From Methanotrichaceae archaeon (GTDB lineage: Archaea; Halobacteriota; Methanosarcinia; Methanotrichales; Methanotrichaceae), in NCBI GenBank assembly GCA_016927055.1, contig JAFGNK010000033.1, forward strand, positions 1 through 34,615: a stretch of DNA of 34,615 nucleotides, given 5' to 3'. Position 1 is the first letter of the stretch, and every line of letters starts with the position of its first letter. Below, in pieces: positions 20,265 to 30,235 of the stretch. Below the pieces are notes generated by a model that ran no database searches, was not told the origin of the DNA, and saw nothing but the letters and a program-made list of their open reading frames with translations. The translations under genes were made by a program, and so were the position numbers.

Positions 20265-20824
20265 CAAACCACCCCCAGTCCGTAGGCTGAACTCATCTTG
20301 CGCGTCTCGGTATTGGCACAATTGGGGCAGACCAATTTGTTCTCTTTCTTGACCAGGCCCGTAAGACAGCGGTTGCAGTAAGCTTTGATAACGCCTAGGT
20401 CCTCGTCGCCCGTAGAAAGCCTCATCTGCCTTTCATCGATGATCTTGGCCTTGAGAATATCGCGAAGCGAGAAGAGTTGGCGCAGGTCTTTGACATAGGA
20501 GTTTCTCACATTGGATATGTGAATGGTTGCCTCCTCATCTGAGATGGGTCTGTCCTCATGCCCCTTCTTGAATGCCAGCGAGACTATGACCAGGCTGTCC
20601 TTGAGATCAATTACCTCTCCCACCACGATATCACCCTGACAAAGCTTTACCGGGGCATTAGTCTTGGGTATGACACTCGCGGATCTGGCCCTCGAATCGA
20701 TCTTGACCAGGCCCGCAGTAGATGCAAAAATCTTTCCTCCCCTGGCGTAGGTGCAGTCTCCGGGAACAAACTCCTCAGTTGATCCCACCACATCTCCAGG
20801 AAGTACAAAGCTGCCGTCCATCAT
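20264..20824 (-). CDS. csl4: exosome complex RNA-binding protein Csl4
   Basis: N-terminal VLPGDVVGSTEEFVPGDCTYARGGKIFAS, S1-like domain, C-terminal zinc ribbon CNRCLTGL...CPNCANTETR. Confidence 0.92.
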   Translation of the reverse strand: MMDGSFVLPGDVVGSTEEFVPGDCTYARGGKIFASTAGLVKIDSRARSASVIPKTNAPVKLCQGDIVVGEVIDLKDSLVIVSLAFKKGHEDRPISDEEATIHISNVRNSYVKDLRQLFSLRDILKAKIIDERQMRLSTGDEDLGVIKAYCNRCLTGLVKKENKLVCPNCANTETRKMSSAYGLGVV

Positions 20825-20848
20825 AATTCCTCTATAATTCCTCTATAA
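20822..20848 (-). repeat. 11-bp tandem duplication immediately upstream of csl4
   Basis: Plus strand CATAATTCCTCTATAATTCCTCTATAA; on the minus strand gives two GAGGAATTAT units before the start. Confidence 0.7.
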
Positions 20849-20985
20849 GTGCATTAAATCCAGTATCATCTCTAGCATCTAGAATTACTAGTATCTAAAG
20901 CCTGGCATCTCAGCTGCAAACATCTCACAATGATCTTTGCGCTGCATTCCGGGTGTAGAATGCAAGTTTGGTATCTTTGTGGCAT

Positions 20986-21585
20986 CTATTGGCATGTTAT
21001 TCTATATAGCTCAACCTCAATGACCTTGACATCTTGGCTATGAAACTCAAAGCATCTCTTCAAGGGAAAAGGCATGTGATAGATCTCCTGCACAGAGCAG
21101 GGCGACACAAAGCTTCTGATGAAACCCTCGCTTCCCTGATTATGCAGAGAGTATATCGTCTTGGCGATTTTAAGGGCTTTGGATAGAAAGGCGCGGTCTC
21201 CAATGCTCGCCTTCTGGGCTCCAAAGGGCGGATTCATGACCACGGTATCGATGCCTCTGAGAGCCAGAGAGTGTACATCCGCGCGGATGAAGTCCACATC
21301 CACGTTTAGCTTTTCTGCATTTCTTCTGGCTACAGCCAAGGCTTCGCCATCGATCTCAACACCAATGGCCTTTGCACCCAGCAGGGCTGCGCCTATGGCC
21401 AGCATGCCCGTCCCGCAACCCAGGTCACAAACGGTGCCCAGTTCTCCGCGCATTGCCGCCAGGAAAAGCATCTGGGCAGCGACAGAGGCGGGCGTAGCAT
21501 ATTGCTCTCTTTGGAAAGAGGGCCGGCTAAAACCCTCCAGCCGCTCCAGCATCATCTCAAGCTGCTTTCTCTTCATCCTTGCCAA
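20986..21585 (-). CDS. METTL5-like class I methyltransferase
   Basis: RKQLEMMLERLEGF..P...LEQY.TP, DLGCGTGMLAIGAALLGA, VVMNPPFGAQ (NPPF catalytic motif). Confidence 0.88.
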   Translation of the reverse strand: MARMKRKQLEMMLERLEGFSRPSFQREQYATPASVAAQMLFLAAMRGELGTVCDLGCGTGMLAIGAALLGAKAIGVEIDGEALAVARRNAEKLNVDVDFIRADVHSLALRGIDTVVMNPPFGAQKASIGDRAFLSKALKIAKTIYSLHNQGSEGFIRSFVSPCSVQEIYHMPFPLKRCFEFHSQDVKVIEVELYRITCQ

Positions 21586-21603
21586 GCAGACATGCTTTGC
21601 GGC

Positions 21604-24057
21604 CTATATCAAGTATAGTATTGCCTCGATTGCCAGGAGCATCACCAAGAGCGCCGTTAGACCCTTGAGGAGGAATATGGCTTTCGAGTGGTTGAAGGCG
21701 CTTTCTTGGGCCCTTTTCTCAATTTCGGGATACTGGGGCGCTTCGCTGGATTCAGGGCCAGCATACTCGGTCCCGGCCTTTTGAAGCTGTTCTTCATGAT
21801 CCGGATCATAACCCTTATCATAACCCTTATCATACCCCTGATCGCCGAGAACATCTATCGGCTCTTCATTCCGTTCTCCATTTCCCTCCACGTTCGCACC
21901 TGGAAATGCCCTTTCATGTGACTCTTGCCTCTTGGTCTCTTGTTTTAGGGGCATTTCCTTCTTTGCGTTGGTATGTAAGAATAGCTGGCCAGAACTCTTG
22001 CAGGCCACGTCGGCTTTGATTGGGACCAGCCATCCATCATCATGATTTGCGGTCTCTAAGACAAAGATCTCGGACGCTTCACGGCTGCCATCTGCTAAGA
22101 TCATGTCTCTTGCCAGCCCTTTCTCTTTTGAGATCTCCCGGACCGGTAGATCTGTCTTTGTTATGGGTCCGGGGGGTTCAGGATTTGGCTCAACCTGAAC
22201 ATCATTTATCTTGATCTGAACTGAAGATTTTCCTTTTTCGGTTGTAGGCAAGAGATCCAGAGCCTCATCCCATGTCAATATGTTGTTGTTATCATCGATT
22301 TTAGATAGCGAATCGCTTGCCAATGCTCTGGCAATAAGAAGCAGGGCAGCTCTCTGCTCTGCAAAGGCGATCTGATAGCCGCTGCCTGTGGTGGTCTGCT
22401 CCTCCTGGCATTGCCTGCTAACATTTGCTGACGTAACTTCCAGGACTTCTGCTGCCTTGGCAATCATAATTTCGGCTATCTTTATCGGATCTTCTTCTGC
22501 TGAATCGAAATGCTTTTTTGCATGGCGCAAAGCTGCGGCTGCTGTTCTCAGCTTCTCGGTCGGATCTCTTCTTGATTTCTGCATCTCTATGCTGGCATTG
22601 ATATTTTTCAGTGCCTGGCAAAGAAAGCCGTCCTCCTCTTGTGTCCACCCTTGACCTCCTCCCATGAGATATTCCGTGGCATTGGTTAGTGCACGGGTCT
22701 GCTTCAAGGGCTCGTTTGCCAAAAGCTCAATGCTGTAGGCCTCCTTCATGCTGGCAATGATTCTTTGCAGCCCCAGGATTCCAGCTTTTTTATCATCATC
22801 GGCGTTTGCAGCTGCATTGTCCAGGGAGGCCTGGGCCTTTTCCGCCAGTGCCAGCGCCTCCTCGTCCGGCACCTGCCCGCAGAGCCTGGCGAGATAGGAC
22901 CGGCTCTTTGCAATTGCTGCTGCCACTTTGATCTCGGCCAGGTCGTTCGGGTGGGTGGATGCCAGCTCTAGATAACGATCTGCTGCCTGGGCGAATAGCT
23001 GGGAGGCCTCCTGCCTCTGCTGCTGATTGGATACTCGGCCCGTCTTTTCTTTTTCTCCCACTTCGGCGTTATTTTCGGCCTCTTCGCTGCTCTCTGCCTC
23101 TTGCAAGCAGCTTTTTGCCAGGCAGTTGTAAGTCTTCGCCAGGCAATAGAGAGCATTCTGATAATTGGGCTTTAGTTGGCAGGAAATGAGTAAAACGGCC
23201 CTCTCCAGTGGTTCGCGAGCAGCAGTTGCCTGTCCCATCTGCAGAAATGTGCATCCCAGGTTGGATAGGACGATTCCCTGGCTAGAGCTTTCACCCTGCT
23301 CTTCGAATAAAGAGAGGCTGGAATGCAAATAGCCTAGTGCTTTATCCCAGTCCTTTCTCTGGCCAGCAATTTTTCCCAGACGGTCCAGCACCCAGGCAGC
23401 GCTCCTTTTATCGCCCAGTCTCTGAAAGTCGGTCAGGCTTCTCTCCAAGTATCGGGCAGCAAGCTCCATCTCTCCCATATCGGCATAGGTCCGGCCCAAG
23501 CTTCCCGTCATCTGAGCGATGCCGAGATCGTCGCTCCCTTCCTCAAAGGTCTTCAGGCTGCGGTAATAGTACTCGATTGCTTTGTCCCAGTTCCTGCTAC
23601 GCCGGTAAGCAGAGCCTAAATTTCCCAATACATGGGCAAGGCCGATATGATCTCCCTCCCTGGCAAAGCAGTCGGCAGCCTTCTGGTAGTAGAAGGCAGC
23701 TTTGGCCAGGTCTCCCTTGCAGGCATTGGCCTGCCCCAGGTTATTTTGCAACACCGGTCGTAGAATGGGATCGCGGCAGAGAGACAGAGCCCTGTTGTAT
23801 GTATTTATGGACAGGTTGTGCAGGCCTGCCCTGCGGCAGATATCTCCCAGCCGCTTGATCTCATAAACATCCTGGAGCTTAAGAGAAAGTTCGTGGCAGA
23901 TATCCTCGTCGATCCTGCCTTTCCTGGAGCTTTCCAGCAATTGGCTTATTAGTTCATGGCAGCTTCCTTCGATGGCCTTGTTATCGATTTTTTGTAGGCC
24001 ATCACCTCCTTTTAAAAAAGATGCATAAATTTCCTGGAGAACGACTAATTGGTCCAT
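21604..24057 (-). CDS. TPR-repeat protein with single C-terminal transmembrane anchor
   Basis: Consecutive TPR units (e.g. GLAHVLGNLGSAYRRSRNWDKAIEYYYRSLKTFEE), long variable region, C-terminal hydrophobic AIFLLKGLTALLVMLLAIEAILYLI, no N-terminal signal. Confidence 0.85.
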   Translation of the reverse strand: MDQLVVLQEIYASFLKGGDGLQKIDNKAIEGSCHELISQLLESSRKGRIDEDICHELSLKLQDVYEIKRLGDICRRAGLHNLSINTYNRALSLCRDPILRPVLQNNLGQANACKGDLAKAAFYYQKAADCFAREGDHIGLAHVLGNLGSAYRRSRNWDKAIEYYYRSLKTFEEGSDDLGIAQMTGSLGRTYADMGEMELAARYLERSLTDFQRLGDKRSAAWVLDRLGKIAGQRKDWDKALGYLHSSLSLFEEQGESSSQGIVLSNLGCTFLQMGQATAAREPLERAVLLISCQLKPNYQNALYCLAKTYNCLAKSCLQEAESSEEAENNAEVGEKEKTGRVSNQQQRQEASQLFAQAADRYLELASTHPNDLAEIKVAAAIAKSRSYLARLCGQVPDEEALALAEKAQASLDNAAANADDDKKAGILGLQRIIASMKEAYSIELLANEPLKQTRALTNATEYLMGGGQGWTQEEDGFLCQALKNINASIEMQKSRRDPTEKLRTAAAALRHAKKHFDSAEEDPIKIAEIMIAKAAEVLEVTSANVSRQCQEEQTTTGSGYQIAFAEQRAALLLIARALASDSLSKIDDNNNILTWDEALDLLPTTEKGKSSVQIKINDVQVEPNPEPPGPITKTDLPVREISKEKGLARDMILADGSREASEIFVLETANHDDGWLVPIKADVACKSSGQLFLHTNAKKEMPLKQETKRQESHERAFPGANVEGNGERNEEPIDVLGDQGYDKGYDKGYDPDHEEQLQKAGTEYAGPESSEAPQYPEIEKRAQESAFNHSKAIFLLKGLTALLVMLLAIEAILYLI
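21805..21840. repeat. 12-bp tandem repeat (3 units) encoding (KGYD)n
   Basis: ATCATAACCCTT/ATCATAACCCTT/ATCATACCCCTG. Confidence 0.85.
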
Positions 24058-24202
24058 AGAGTATAAGATAACTTATATCTTTATATAGTTTTTGAAACAT
24101 CTAAGAAACATCTAATTTTGTAATTTCTGGCGTCAGTTTTGTGATTAGCATCATGAAGAAGCCTTTTATATCTTGGTCGTAAGTGCTTTTGGGAGATTCC
24201 CG

Positions 24203-25444
24203 ATGGAGTTTACTGCACAGGAAAAATATGAATTTAAGCGTCTTCTCGATGGCCTGAGGGGAAAGACTGGTCGGGGGACTGAGCTGATTTCTCTCTATAT
24301 TCCACCCGATAAGCAGATCTCTGATGTTATGAGTCAACTGCGTGAGGAGTACGGACAGGCAGCCAACATAAAATCTCGTGTCACCAGACTTTCCGTGCAG
24401 GGTTCCCTTGAGTCGGCCATGTCCCGGCTCAAGCTCATCCCCAAACCTCCTGCCAACGGCGTGGTCATATTCATCGGCAGCGTGGATGCCGGTGCTAATA
24501 AAACCGATATGTTCAGCGTAGCTCTAGAGCCGCCCGACCCCCTCATCACTTACAGATACCATTGTGATTCTTCATTTCTCCTGAGCCCGCTAGAGGAGAT
24601 GCTGGCCGACAAGAAAACCTTCGGGCTTGTCGTGCTGGACAGGCGCGAGGCGGCCATTGGTGTTCTGAGGGGCAAATACATAGAACCCTTAAAGCACCTC
24701 ACCTCGACTGTGCCCGGCAAGCAGAGGAAAGGCGGCCAGTCCAGCCACAGGTTCCAGCAGCTCCGTCTTATCGCTATCCATGACTTCTACAAGAGGGTAG
24801 GTGAATCTGCCAATGATGCATTCCTCCCTATCGATCCCAAGGATCTGCAGGGCATCCTGGTAGGCGGTCCCTCGCCCACCAAGGAGGAGTTCGTGGAAGG
24901 AGGCTTCTTGCATCACGAGCTGCAGCGAAAGGTACTGCATGCGATAGACGTCTCTTACACAGACGAATCCGGGCTTTACGAGCTGGTTGATGCGGCTCAG
25001 GATCAACTCCTGGATTTGGAGGTGACGCAGGATAAACTGCTCATGCGCCGTTTCATGAAGGAGCTGGTGTCTGATAAAGGCTTGGCGGCTTACGGCGAGA
25101 AGGAGGTCCGCCATAACCTGGAACTTGGGGCGGTGGAGGTGCTTCTTCTATCCGAGGATCTGAGAAAGACGCGAGTTAAGATTGAATGCACCAACAGAAG
25201 CTGCGACTTTTCTGAGAGCCAGACCCGAACCAGTGCCTCAGAGGCACTTGGCAACTGTGTGAAGTGCGGCAGTGCACTTACCGTTGCAGAGGAAGAGGAC
25301 ATTGTCTCCGATCTATCCAAGCTGGCAGATCAAAGTGGAGCGGAGGTCAAGATCATCTCCACGGAGTTTGAGGAGGGCGCGCAGCTTTTCAAGGCTTTTG
25401 GCGGGATTGCTGCTGTCCTCAGATATAAGACCAGCCATATTTAG
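24203..25444 (+). CDS. prf1: peptide chain release factor aRF1
   Basis: GGQ motif (PGKQRKGGQSSHRFQQLR), RGTELISLYIPPDKQISDV, IKSR; SD-like GGGAG before ATG 24203. Confidence 0.95.
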   Translation: MEFTAQEKYEFKRLLDGLRGKTGRGTELISLYIPPDKQISDVMSQLREEYGQAANIKSRVTRLSVQGSLESAMSRLKLIPKPPANGVVIFIGSVDAGANKTDMFSVALEPPDPLITYRYHCDSSFLLSPLEEMLADKKTFGLVVLDRREAAIGVLRGKYIEPLKHLTSTVPGKQRKGGQSSHRFQQLRLIAIHDFYKRVGESANDAFLPIDPKDLQGILVGGPSPTKEEFVEGGFLHHELQRKVLHAIDVSYTDESGLYELVDAAQDQLLDLEVTQDKLLMRRFMKELVSDKGLAAYGEKEVRHNLELGAVEVLLLSEDLRKTRVKIECTNRSCDFSESQTRTSASEALGNCVKCGSALTVAEEEDIVSDLSKLADQSGAEVKIISTEFEEGAQLFKAFGGIAAVLRYKTSHI

Positions 25445-25449
25445 GGGCG

Positions 25450-25908
25450 ATGAGAACGATCGAGGTAACTATTTGCTCATCGGTTCGGCCTACAGAGCGC
25501 GTGGAGAAGGTCGTATCCGCTATTGAGAACATATTTCCCGGCCTGATCATGGACATTCGCGCCGATAGGATTGAGGCCTACAATGGCCCGGATAGCCTGA
25601 AGGCGCTGCATGAGCTTTTAAGAAATCAGCAGATTTTGGACACAGCCCGATCCGTAATGCTGCGCGGACTGGTGGGCAATACAATCCAGTTCCAGCTTAA
25701 CAAGCAAGCCGCTTTTATGGGATTTGTGAGCTTTCCTATCGAAGAGGAGCCTTTGGGCTCGCTGCATGTGCAGATCATCGGAGGCGAGCGCGTCATTAAT
25801 TGGCTGGCGCCTGAGACCGAGAACGGCGTGCCGGTCCGGGAGATCGATCTGAGTGAGCTGGATGTGGATGAGCTGGGCGAGGATGGGCTGGGGGGAGCGG
25901 ATGTTTAG
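25450..25908 (+). CDS. UPF0201 family RNA-binding-domain protein
   Basis: TICSSVRPTERVEKV..AI.NIFP, LHELLRNQQILDTARSVMLRG, FQLNKQAAFMG.VSF. Confidence 0.85.
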   Translation: MRTIEVTICSSVRPTERVEKVVSAIENIFPGLIMDIRADRIEAYNGPDSLKALHELLRNQQILDTARSVMLRGLVGNTIQFQLNKQAAFMGFVSFPIEEEPLGSLHVQIIGGERVINWLAPETENGVPVREIDLSELDVDELGEDGLGGADV

Positions 25909-26671
25909 CTTCTCCTCCAGCAAGCTGGTGGACAGGCCCTTTGACTGGGCCTATCAGCTGAAAGATCTGGGCTACAGCGGCTGGGAAATCGTAAACGAGG
26001 GAAAGCAGAAGCTGACGCGAGAGAATCTGGCTGAGGCAAGACAGATCGTCGAGACTACTGACCTCATAATTACCATTCACTTGCCCTATTCCGACCTGAA
26101 TTTGGCCTCTGTCAACCAGCCCATTTGGGAGGAGACGGTGCGGCAGATGAAAAGCTGCCTGGACCTTGCCAGCGACTTTGCCCGCCTGGCGGTGCTGCAT
26201 CCCGGCCACTTCTCACCCCTGGGAATGCATATGCCCGATGCCGCCTGGTCGCAGAGCATCCTGGGCATACAGCAGGTCTGCGATCATGCAGCGCAGCTGG
26301 ACATGAGAATTGCTGTGGAGAACATGGTTAACATGCCTGCCATTTTAGGACGCCGGCCGGAGGAGGTTTTGGGAATAATAGAGACGGTGGACCGGGAGAA
26401 TGTGGGCTTTGTCTTTGATGTGGGCCATGCCAACACCAACGGAAATGTGGAGAGCTTCCTGCCGTTTAAGGACAAGATCATTCACACTCATGTGCACGAC
26501 AATCACGGGGAGAGAGACGAGCACCTGCCGGTGGGAAATGGTACCGTCCCCTGGAAAAAGGTTGCAGCAGCCTTTAAGGATTACCGTGGCCGCATAGTCA
26601 CAGAGTCCCGCTCTTTAGAGGAGGGGCAAAGGTCTGTAAATCGCCTGAAGACGATGATGAACCTGCTGTGA
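25901..26671 (+). CDS. sugar phosphate isomerase/epimerase (xylose isomerase-like TIM barrel)
   Basis: IIHTHVHDNHGERDEHLPVGNGTVPW, VENM, FVFDVGHAN; ATG 25901 overlaps the upstream stop. Confidence 0.88.
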   Translation: MFSFSSSKLVDRPFDWAYQLKDLGYSGWEIVNEGKQKLTRENLAEARQIVETTDLIITIHLPYSDLNLASVNQPIWEETVRQMKSCLDLASDFARLAVLHPGHFSPLGMHMPDAAWSQSILGIQQVCDHAAQLDMRIAVENMVNMPAILGRRPEEVLGIIETVDRENVGFVFDVGHANTNGNVESFLPFKDKIIHTHVHDNHGERDEHLPVGNGTVPWKKVAAAFKDYRGRIVTESRSLEEGQRSVNRLKTMMNLL

Positions 26672-26674
26672 GGG

Positions 26675-26728
26675 CCTGCCCCAGGCTTTAAGCCCTTGGC
26701 CCCTGCCCCCGGGCTCAAGCCCCGGGCT
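26675..26728. repeat. two tandem ~27-bp GC-rich hairpin-forming units
   Basis: CCTGCCCCAGGCTTTAAGCCCTTGGCC followed by CCTGCCCCCGGGCTCAAGCCCCGGGCT; each unit self-complementary. Confidence 0.65.
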
Positions 26729-26792
26729 GACAACAATTTCATCCCATACCACCAATACCGCTAATAACAATATCACTACTATTGCTACTATC

Positions 26793-27425
26793 ATGTCGAT
26801 CTTCGAGAACCTGTCTGAAAGCATGCTGGCCGGCTTTGACCGCAAAGACCGTGCTCGTGAGGAGGCTTTTCGTCTCTCCCGCGAGGTTATTCGCCTCTGC
26901 TCTTCCTCCATCCGGTCTGTGCACAGAAATGACCTGGCCTCAGCAAAGAGTTACATGGAAGAGGCGGCCCATGGCCTGGAGAGGATTCAGGTGGCCCTGA
27001 AGGATCACCAGGATGTGCGCTACGCCGGATTTGTGGATGGAGCGGAGCAGGAGTATGCAGAAGCGCGAAATGTCTATTCCATCACCACCCGGCATGAGAT
27101 CTTGACTGCTGACGAGGTGGGAGTAGAGCCCGTTAACTATCTGGGGGGCCTGGGAGACGTGACCGGCGAGCTGCGCCGTCATATTCTGGACCTCATTCGT
27201 GCCGGACGGGCGGCAGAGGGCGAGTACTTCCTGGGCGTCATCGAGGAGATCTACTACCTGCTCATGCTCTTTGACTATCCGGATGCCATCAGCCGTGGCC
27301 TGCGCCGCAAGAGCGACCTGGCCAGGAGCATGCTGGAGAGGACGCGCGGAGACCTGACCAATGCTCTGGAGCTGGCCAAGATGCAGGAGTCGCTCTGCAG
27401 CCTCCGTGAGCTGCCCAAAAAATAG
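26793..27425 (+). CDS. translin family protein
   Basis: REEAFRLSREVIRLCSSSIRSVHR, NYLGGLGDVTGELRRHILDLIRAG, GLRRKSDLARSMLERTRGDLT. Confidence 0.85.
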   Translation: MSIFENLSESMLAGFDRKDRAREEAFRLSREVIRLCSSSIRSVHRNDLASAKSYMEEAAHGLERIQVALKDHQDVRYAGFVDGAEQEYAEARNVYSITTRHEILTADEVGVEPVNYLGGLGDVTGELRRHILDLIRAGRAAEGEYFLGVIEEIYYLLMLFDYPDAISRGLRRKSDLARSMLERTRGDLTNALELAKMQESLCSLRELPKK

Positions 27426-27481
27426 ATTAGCAATACAGGTTAGTAATCTTAAGAATTGTTAAATTCCTGGAGCTAAAAAGC

Positions 27482-29095
27482 ATGAAGTTTGATCCCAGCC
27501 TGATTAAAGAGGCTGCCAAAGAGGATTTCGACAAGGCCTGGCAGCAGGGAAGAGAGTATCTCGGCAAGCCTTCCCTAAATGAGAGATATCCCAGAAATAG
27601 CTATTCTTTCGGGACCGTGCACCCCATATTCGATACCATTCAGAAGCTTCGAGAGGCCTACATCCGCCTGGGCTTCTCCGAGGCCATGAACCCGGTGATG
27701 GTAGAGGCATCCGACGTTTACCGCCAGTTCGGCTCAGAGGCGTTGGCCGTCCTGGATCGCTGCTTTTACCTGGCAGGGCTGCCCCGGCCGGACATAGGCA
27801 TGCCTGATGAGAGAATATCTCAGGTAAACGCACTTTTGGGAAGGGAGCTTTCCGGGGATGAGGTGGAGGCCTTCCGCCAGATTCTGCACGGCTACAAGAA
27901 GGGCAAGGTGGAGGGAGATGACCTGGTGCAGGAGATCGCCGGGGCTCTGGGCGCTCACGATGCTCTTATCTCCACCGTTCTGGAGAAGGTCTTTCCCGAG
28001 TTTCGGGAGCTGAAGGCCGAGGCCACCACCCGCACCTTGAGGAGCCATATGACCTCCGGGTGGTTCCTGTCCTTATCCGATCTTCATTTCCGAAGCAAGC
28101 TGCCTCTCAAGCTTTTTTCCGTGGACCGCTGCTTCAGGCGAGAGCAGGCGGAGGATGCCGCCCGGCTGATGAGCTACTACTCGGCCAGCTGCGTCATCAT
28201 GGGTGAAGAGGTAAGCGTTGAGGATGGAAAAGCCGTTGCGGACGGTCTTCTCAGCCAGTTTGGCTTTGAGAAGTTTCAGTTCCGGCCGGACGACAAGAGA
28301 AGCAAGTACTACACTCCCGGAACGCAGATCGAGGTCTATGCCTACCACCCCGGCCTGGTCGGCTCGGCCACGAAGTACAATTCGGGATGGGTGGAGGTGG
28401 CCACTTTTGGCATCTACTCGCCCACCGCTCTCTCCCAGTACGACATTCCCTATCCTGTCATGAACCTGGGCCTGGGGGTGGAGAGAATCGCCATGATTCT
28501 GCACAACTCCCAGGATATGCGGGCCCTCTCTTACCCGCAGTTTCAGACCAACTGGGAGCTGACGGCCCGGGAGATGGCGCAGTTGATCTCGGTGGAGAAG
28601 CTTCCTGCCACGCCGGCCGGCCAGGCGATAGCCGAGGTCGTGGCTGCCGTATGCACTGAGCAGGGGGAGACGCCCTCGCCCTGCGAGTTCACCGCCTGGG
28701 AGGGTGAGCTCTTCGGACGAAAGATCAAGGTCTCCGTGGTTGAGCCGGAGGAGAATACCAAGCTGTGCGGTCCGGCTGCCCAAAATGAGATCGTGGTCTA
28801 CAAGCAGAACATCATGGGCATTCCTCACACCTCTCGCTGGGAAGAGGCCTTCAACGAGGGTGTGACTACGGGCATCAGGTATATCGATGCCTTTGCCGCG
28901 CTGGCAGCCTATGAGATCGAGGCGGCCACCATGGCCGGAAAGGAATCGGAGACGAGGGCCCGGATCGTGAGAAGTCCGGGTGATATCAACATCAAGATTC
29001 ATCCGGCGCTGGAGAGGTACATCACCAGCTATAAACACAAGATGGACATGAGAGGGCCGGTGTTCACCACGGTGAAGAGCGAGATTCTGGGTTAA
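27482..29095 (+). CDS. sepS: O-phosphoseryl-tRNA(Cys) synthetase
   Basis: HPIFDTIQKLREAYIRLGFSEAMNPVMVE, TLRSHMTSGWF, FSVDRCFRREQ, GLGVERIAMI; class II SepRS pattern. Confidence 0.95.
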   Translation: MKFDPSLIKEAAKEDFDKAWQQGREYLGKPSLNERYPRNSYSFGTVHPIFDTIQKLREAYIRLGFSEAMNPVMVEASDVYRQFGSEALAVLDRCFYLAGLPRPDIGMPDERISQVNALLGRELSGDEVEAFRQILHGYKKGKVEGDDLVQEIAGALGAHDALISTVLEKVFPEFRELKAEATTRTLRSHMTSGWFLSLSDLHFRSKLPLKLFSVDRCFRREQAEDAARLMSYYSASCVIMGEEVSVEDGKAVADGLLSQFGFEKFQFRPDDKRSKYYTPGTQIEVYAYHPGLVGSATKYNSGWVEVATFGIYSPTALSQYDIPYPVMNLGLGVERIAMILHNSQDMRALSYPQFQTNWELTAREMAQLISVEKLPATPAGQAIAEVVAAVCTEQGETPSPCEFTAWEGELFGRKIKVSVVEPEENTKLCGPAAQNEIVVYKQNIMGIPHTSRWEEAFNEGVTTGIRYIDAFAALAAYEIEAATMAGKESETRARIVRSPGDINIKIHPALERYITSYKHKMDMRGPVFTTVKSEILG

Positions 29096-29136
29096 GGAGA
29101 ATCCAATGTGCTTAACCTTACGGGTTTACGAATCCA

Positions 29137-29165
29137 ACCACAGAGACACAGAGCTCACAGAGAAC
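29137..29165 (+). repeat. copy of the ACCACAGAG-type dispersed repeat
   Basis: ACCACAGAGACACAGAGCTCACAGAGAAC between sepS and rpiA. Confidence 0.65.
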
Positions 29166-29194
29166 TCGATTAACTGGGATAATTTAGAGGCTTA

Positions 29195-29887
29195 ATGAAA
29201 GATGTTTCTGCCAATGCGGATGCCAAGAGGCTTGCCGGTGAAGCGGCTGCAAAGCTGGTGAAGAGCGGCATGGTGGTGGGCCTGGGCACAGGCTCCACGG
29301 TGGCCTGGACCATCAAGCGACTGGGAGAACGGGTCAAAGAAGGAGGGCTGGATTTTCTGGGGATTCCCACTTCCTTTCAGGCGGAGAATCTGGCCATCGA
29401 CTCCGGGATAAAGCTCACTACACTAAATCAGCATTCTGTCCTGGATCTGGCCATCGATGGAGCCGATCAGGTGGACCAAAACCTGTACGTCATCAAAGGC
29501 GGGGGAGCGGCGCACACGAGGGAGAAGGTGGTTGCCTGCTCGGCGCGGCGGTTCGTGATTGTGGCGGATGAGAGCAAGTACGTCGAAAAGCTCACCTGGC
29601 CGGTACCGGTGGAGGTCCTGCCATTTGCTTTTCGGCTGGTGGAGCCGCGGCTAAAGGAACTGGGCGGAAAGCCGGTGCTGCGACTGGGAAAGATGAAGGA
29701 CGGTCCGGTGATCACGGACAACGGCAACTTCGTGATGGATGTGGACTTCGGTGTGATCAAAGATCCGGCGGCTTTGGCAGTGAAAATTAGCCCCATTCCG
29801 GGTGTGGTGGAGCACGGGATCTTCGACAACCTGGACGAGCTGTACCTGGCAAGGGCGGGCGGGGTGGAGAGGATAGGGAGAGCTTGA
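29195..29887 (+). CDS. rpiA: ribose-5-phosphate isomerase A
   Basis: [39 protein letters not shown]. Confidence 0.96.
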   Translation: MKDVSANADAKRLAGEAAAKLVKSGMVVGLGTGSTVAWTIKRLGERVKEGGLDFLGIPTSFQAENLAIDSGIKLTTLNQHSVLDLAIDGADQVDQNLYVIKGGGAAHTREKVVACSARRFVIVADESKYVEKLTWPVPVEVLPFAFRLVEPRLKELGGKPVLRLGKMKDGPVITDNGNFVMDVDFGVIKDPAALAVKISPIPGVVEHGIFDNLDELYLARAGGVERIGRA

Positions 29888-29890
29888 GTC

Positions 29891-30235
29891 TTAAGGAAGC
29901 AACTGAAGCTCAATCATTATTGGCTCAAGGCTGCTCTTGATCTGAGGAAGCTCATTTTCGATGATATTCCAGATCTCATACAAATCAACTCCCATATAAT
30001 TATGGATTAGCACATCTCGAAATCCTGCCAGTCCTCGCCATTGGATTTCGGGGTGTGATTGTCTCAGATCTGGAGAAAGATGCTTGGTTGCTTCACCGAT
30101 AATCTCGAAGTTGCGGATTATTGCGTCTTGCATCATGTTAGATGCGTGAAAGGCCCCCTTACCTTCTGTAGAATAGGATTCGATTCTTTGAATGCACTCC
30201 CAGATATGGATCAAGTAAAGTTTGTCGTCCTTCAT
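29891..30235 (-). CDS. HEPN-domain toxin (HepT-like, DUF86)
   Basis: RDVLIHNYMGVDLYEIW gives the RxxxxHxY motif; IIRNFEIIGEATKHLS; ATGA-type overlap with the nucleotidyltransferase gene. Confidence 0.9.
   Translation of the reverse strand: MKDDKLYLIHIWECIQRIESYSTEGKGAFHASNMMQDAIIRNFEIIGEATKHLSPDLRQSHPEIQWRGLAGFRDVLIHNYMGVDLYEIWNIIENELPQIKSSLEPIMIELQLLP

Noticed and set aside
28073-29038. 321-aa minus-strand ORF opposite sepS
   Set aside because: Antisense shadow ORF of a strongly supported SepRS gene
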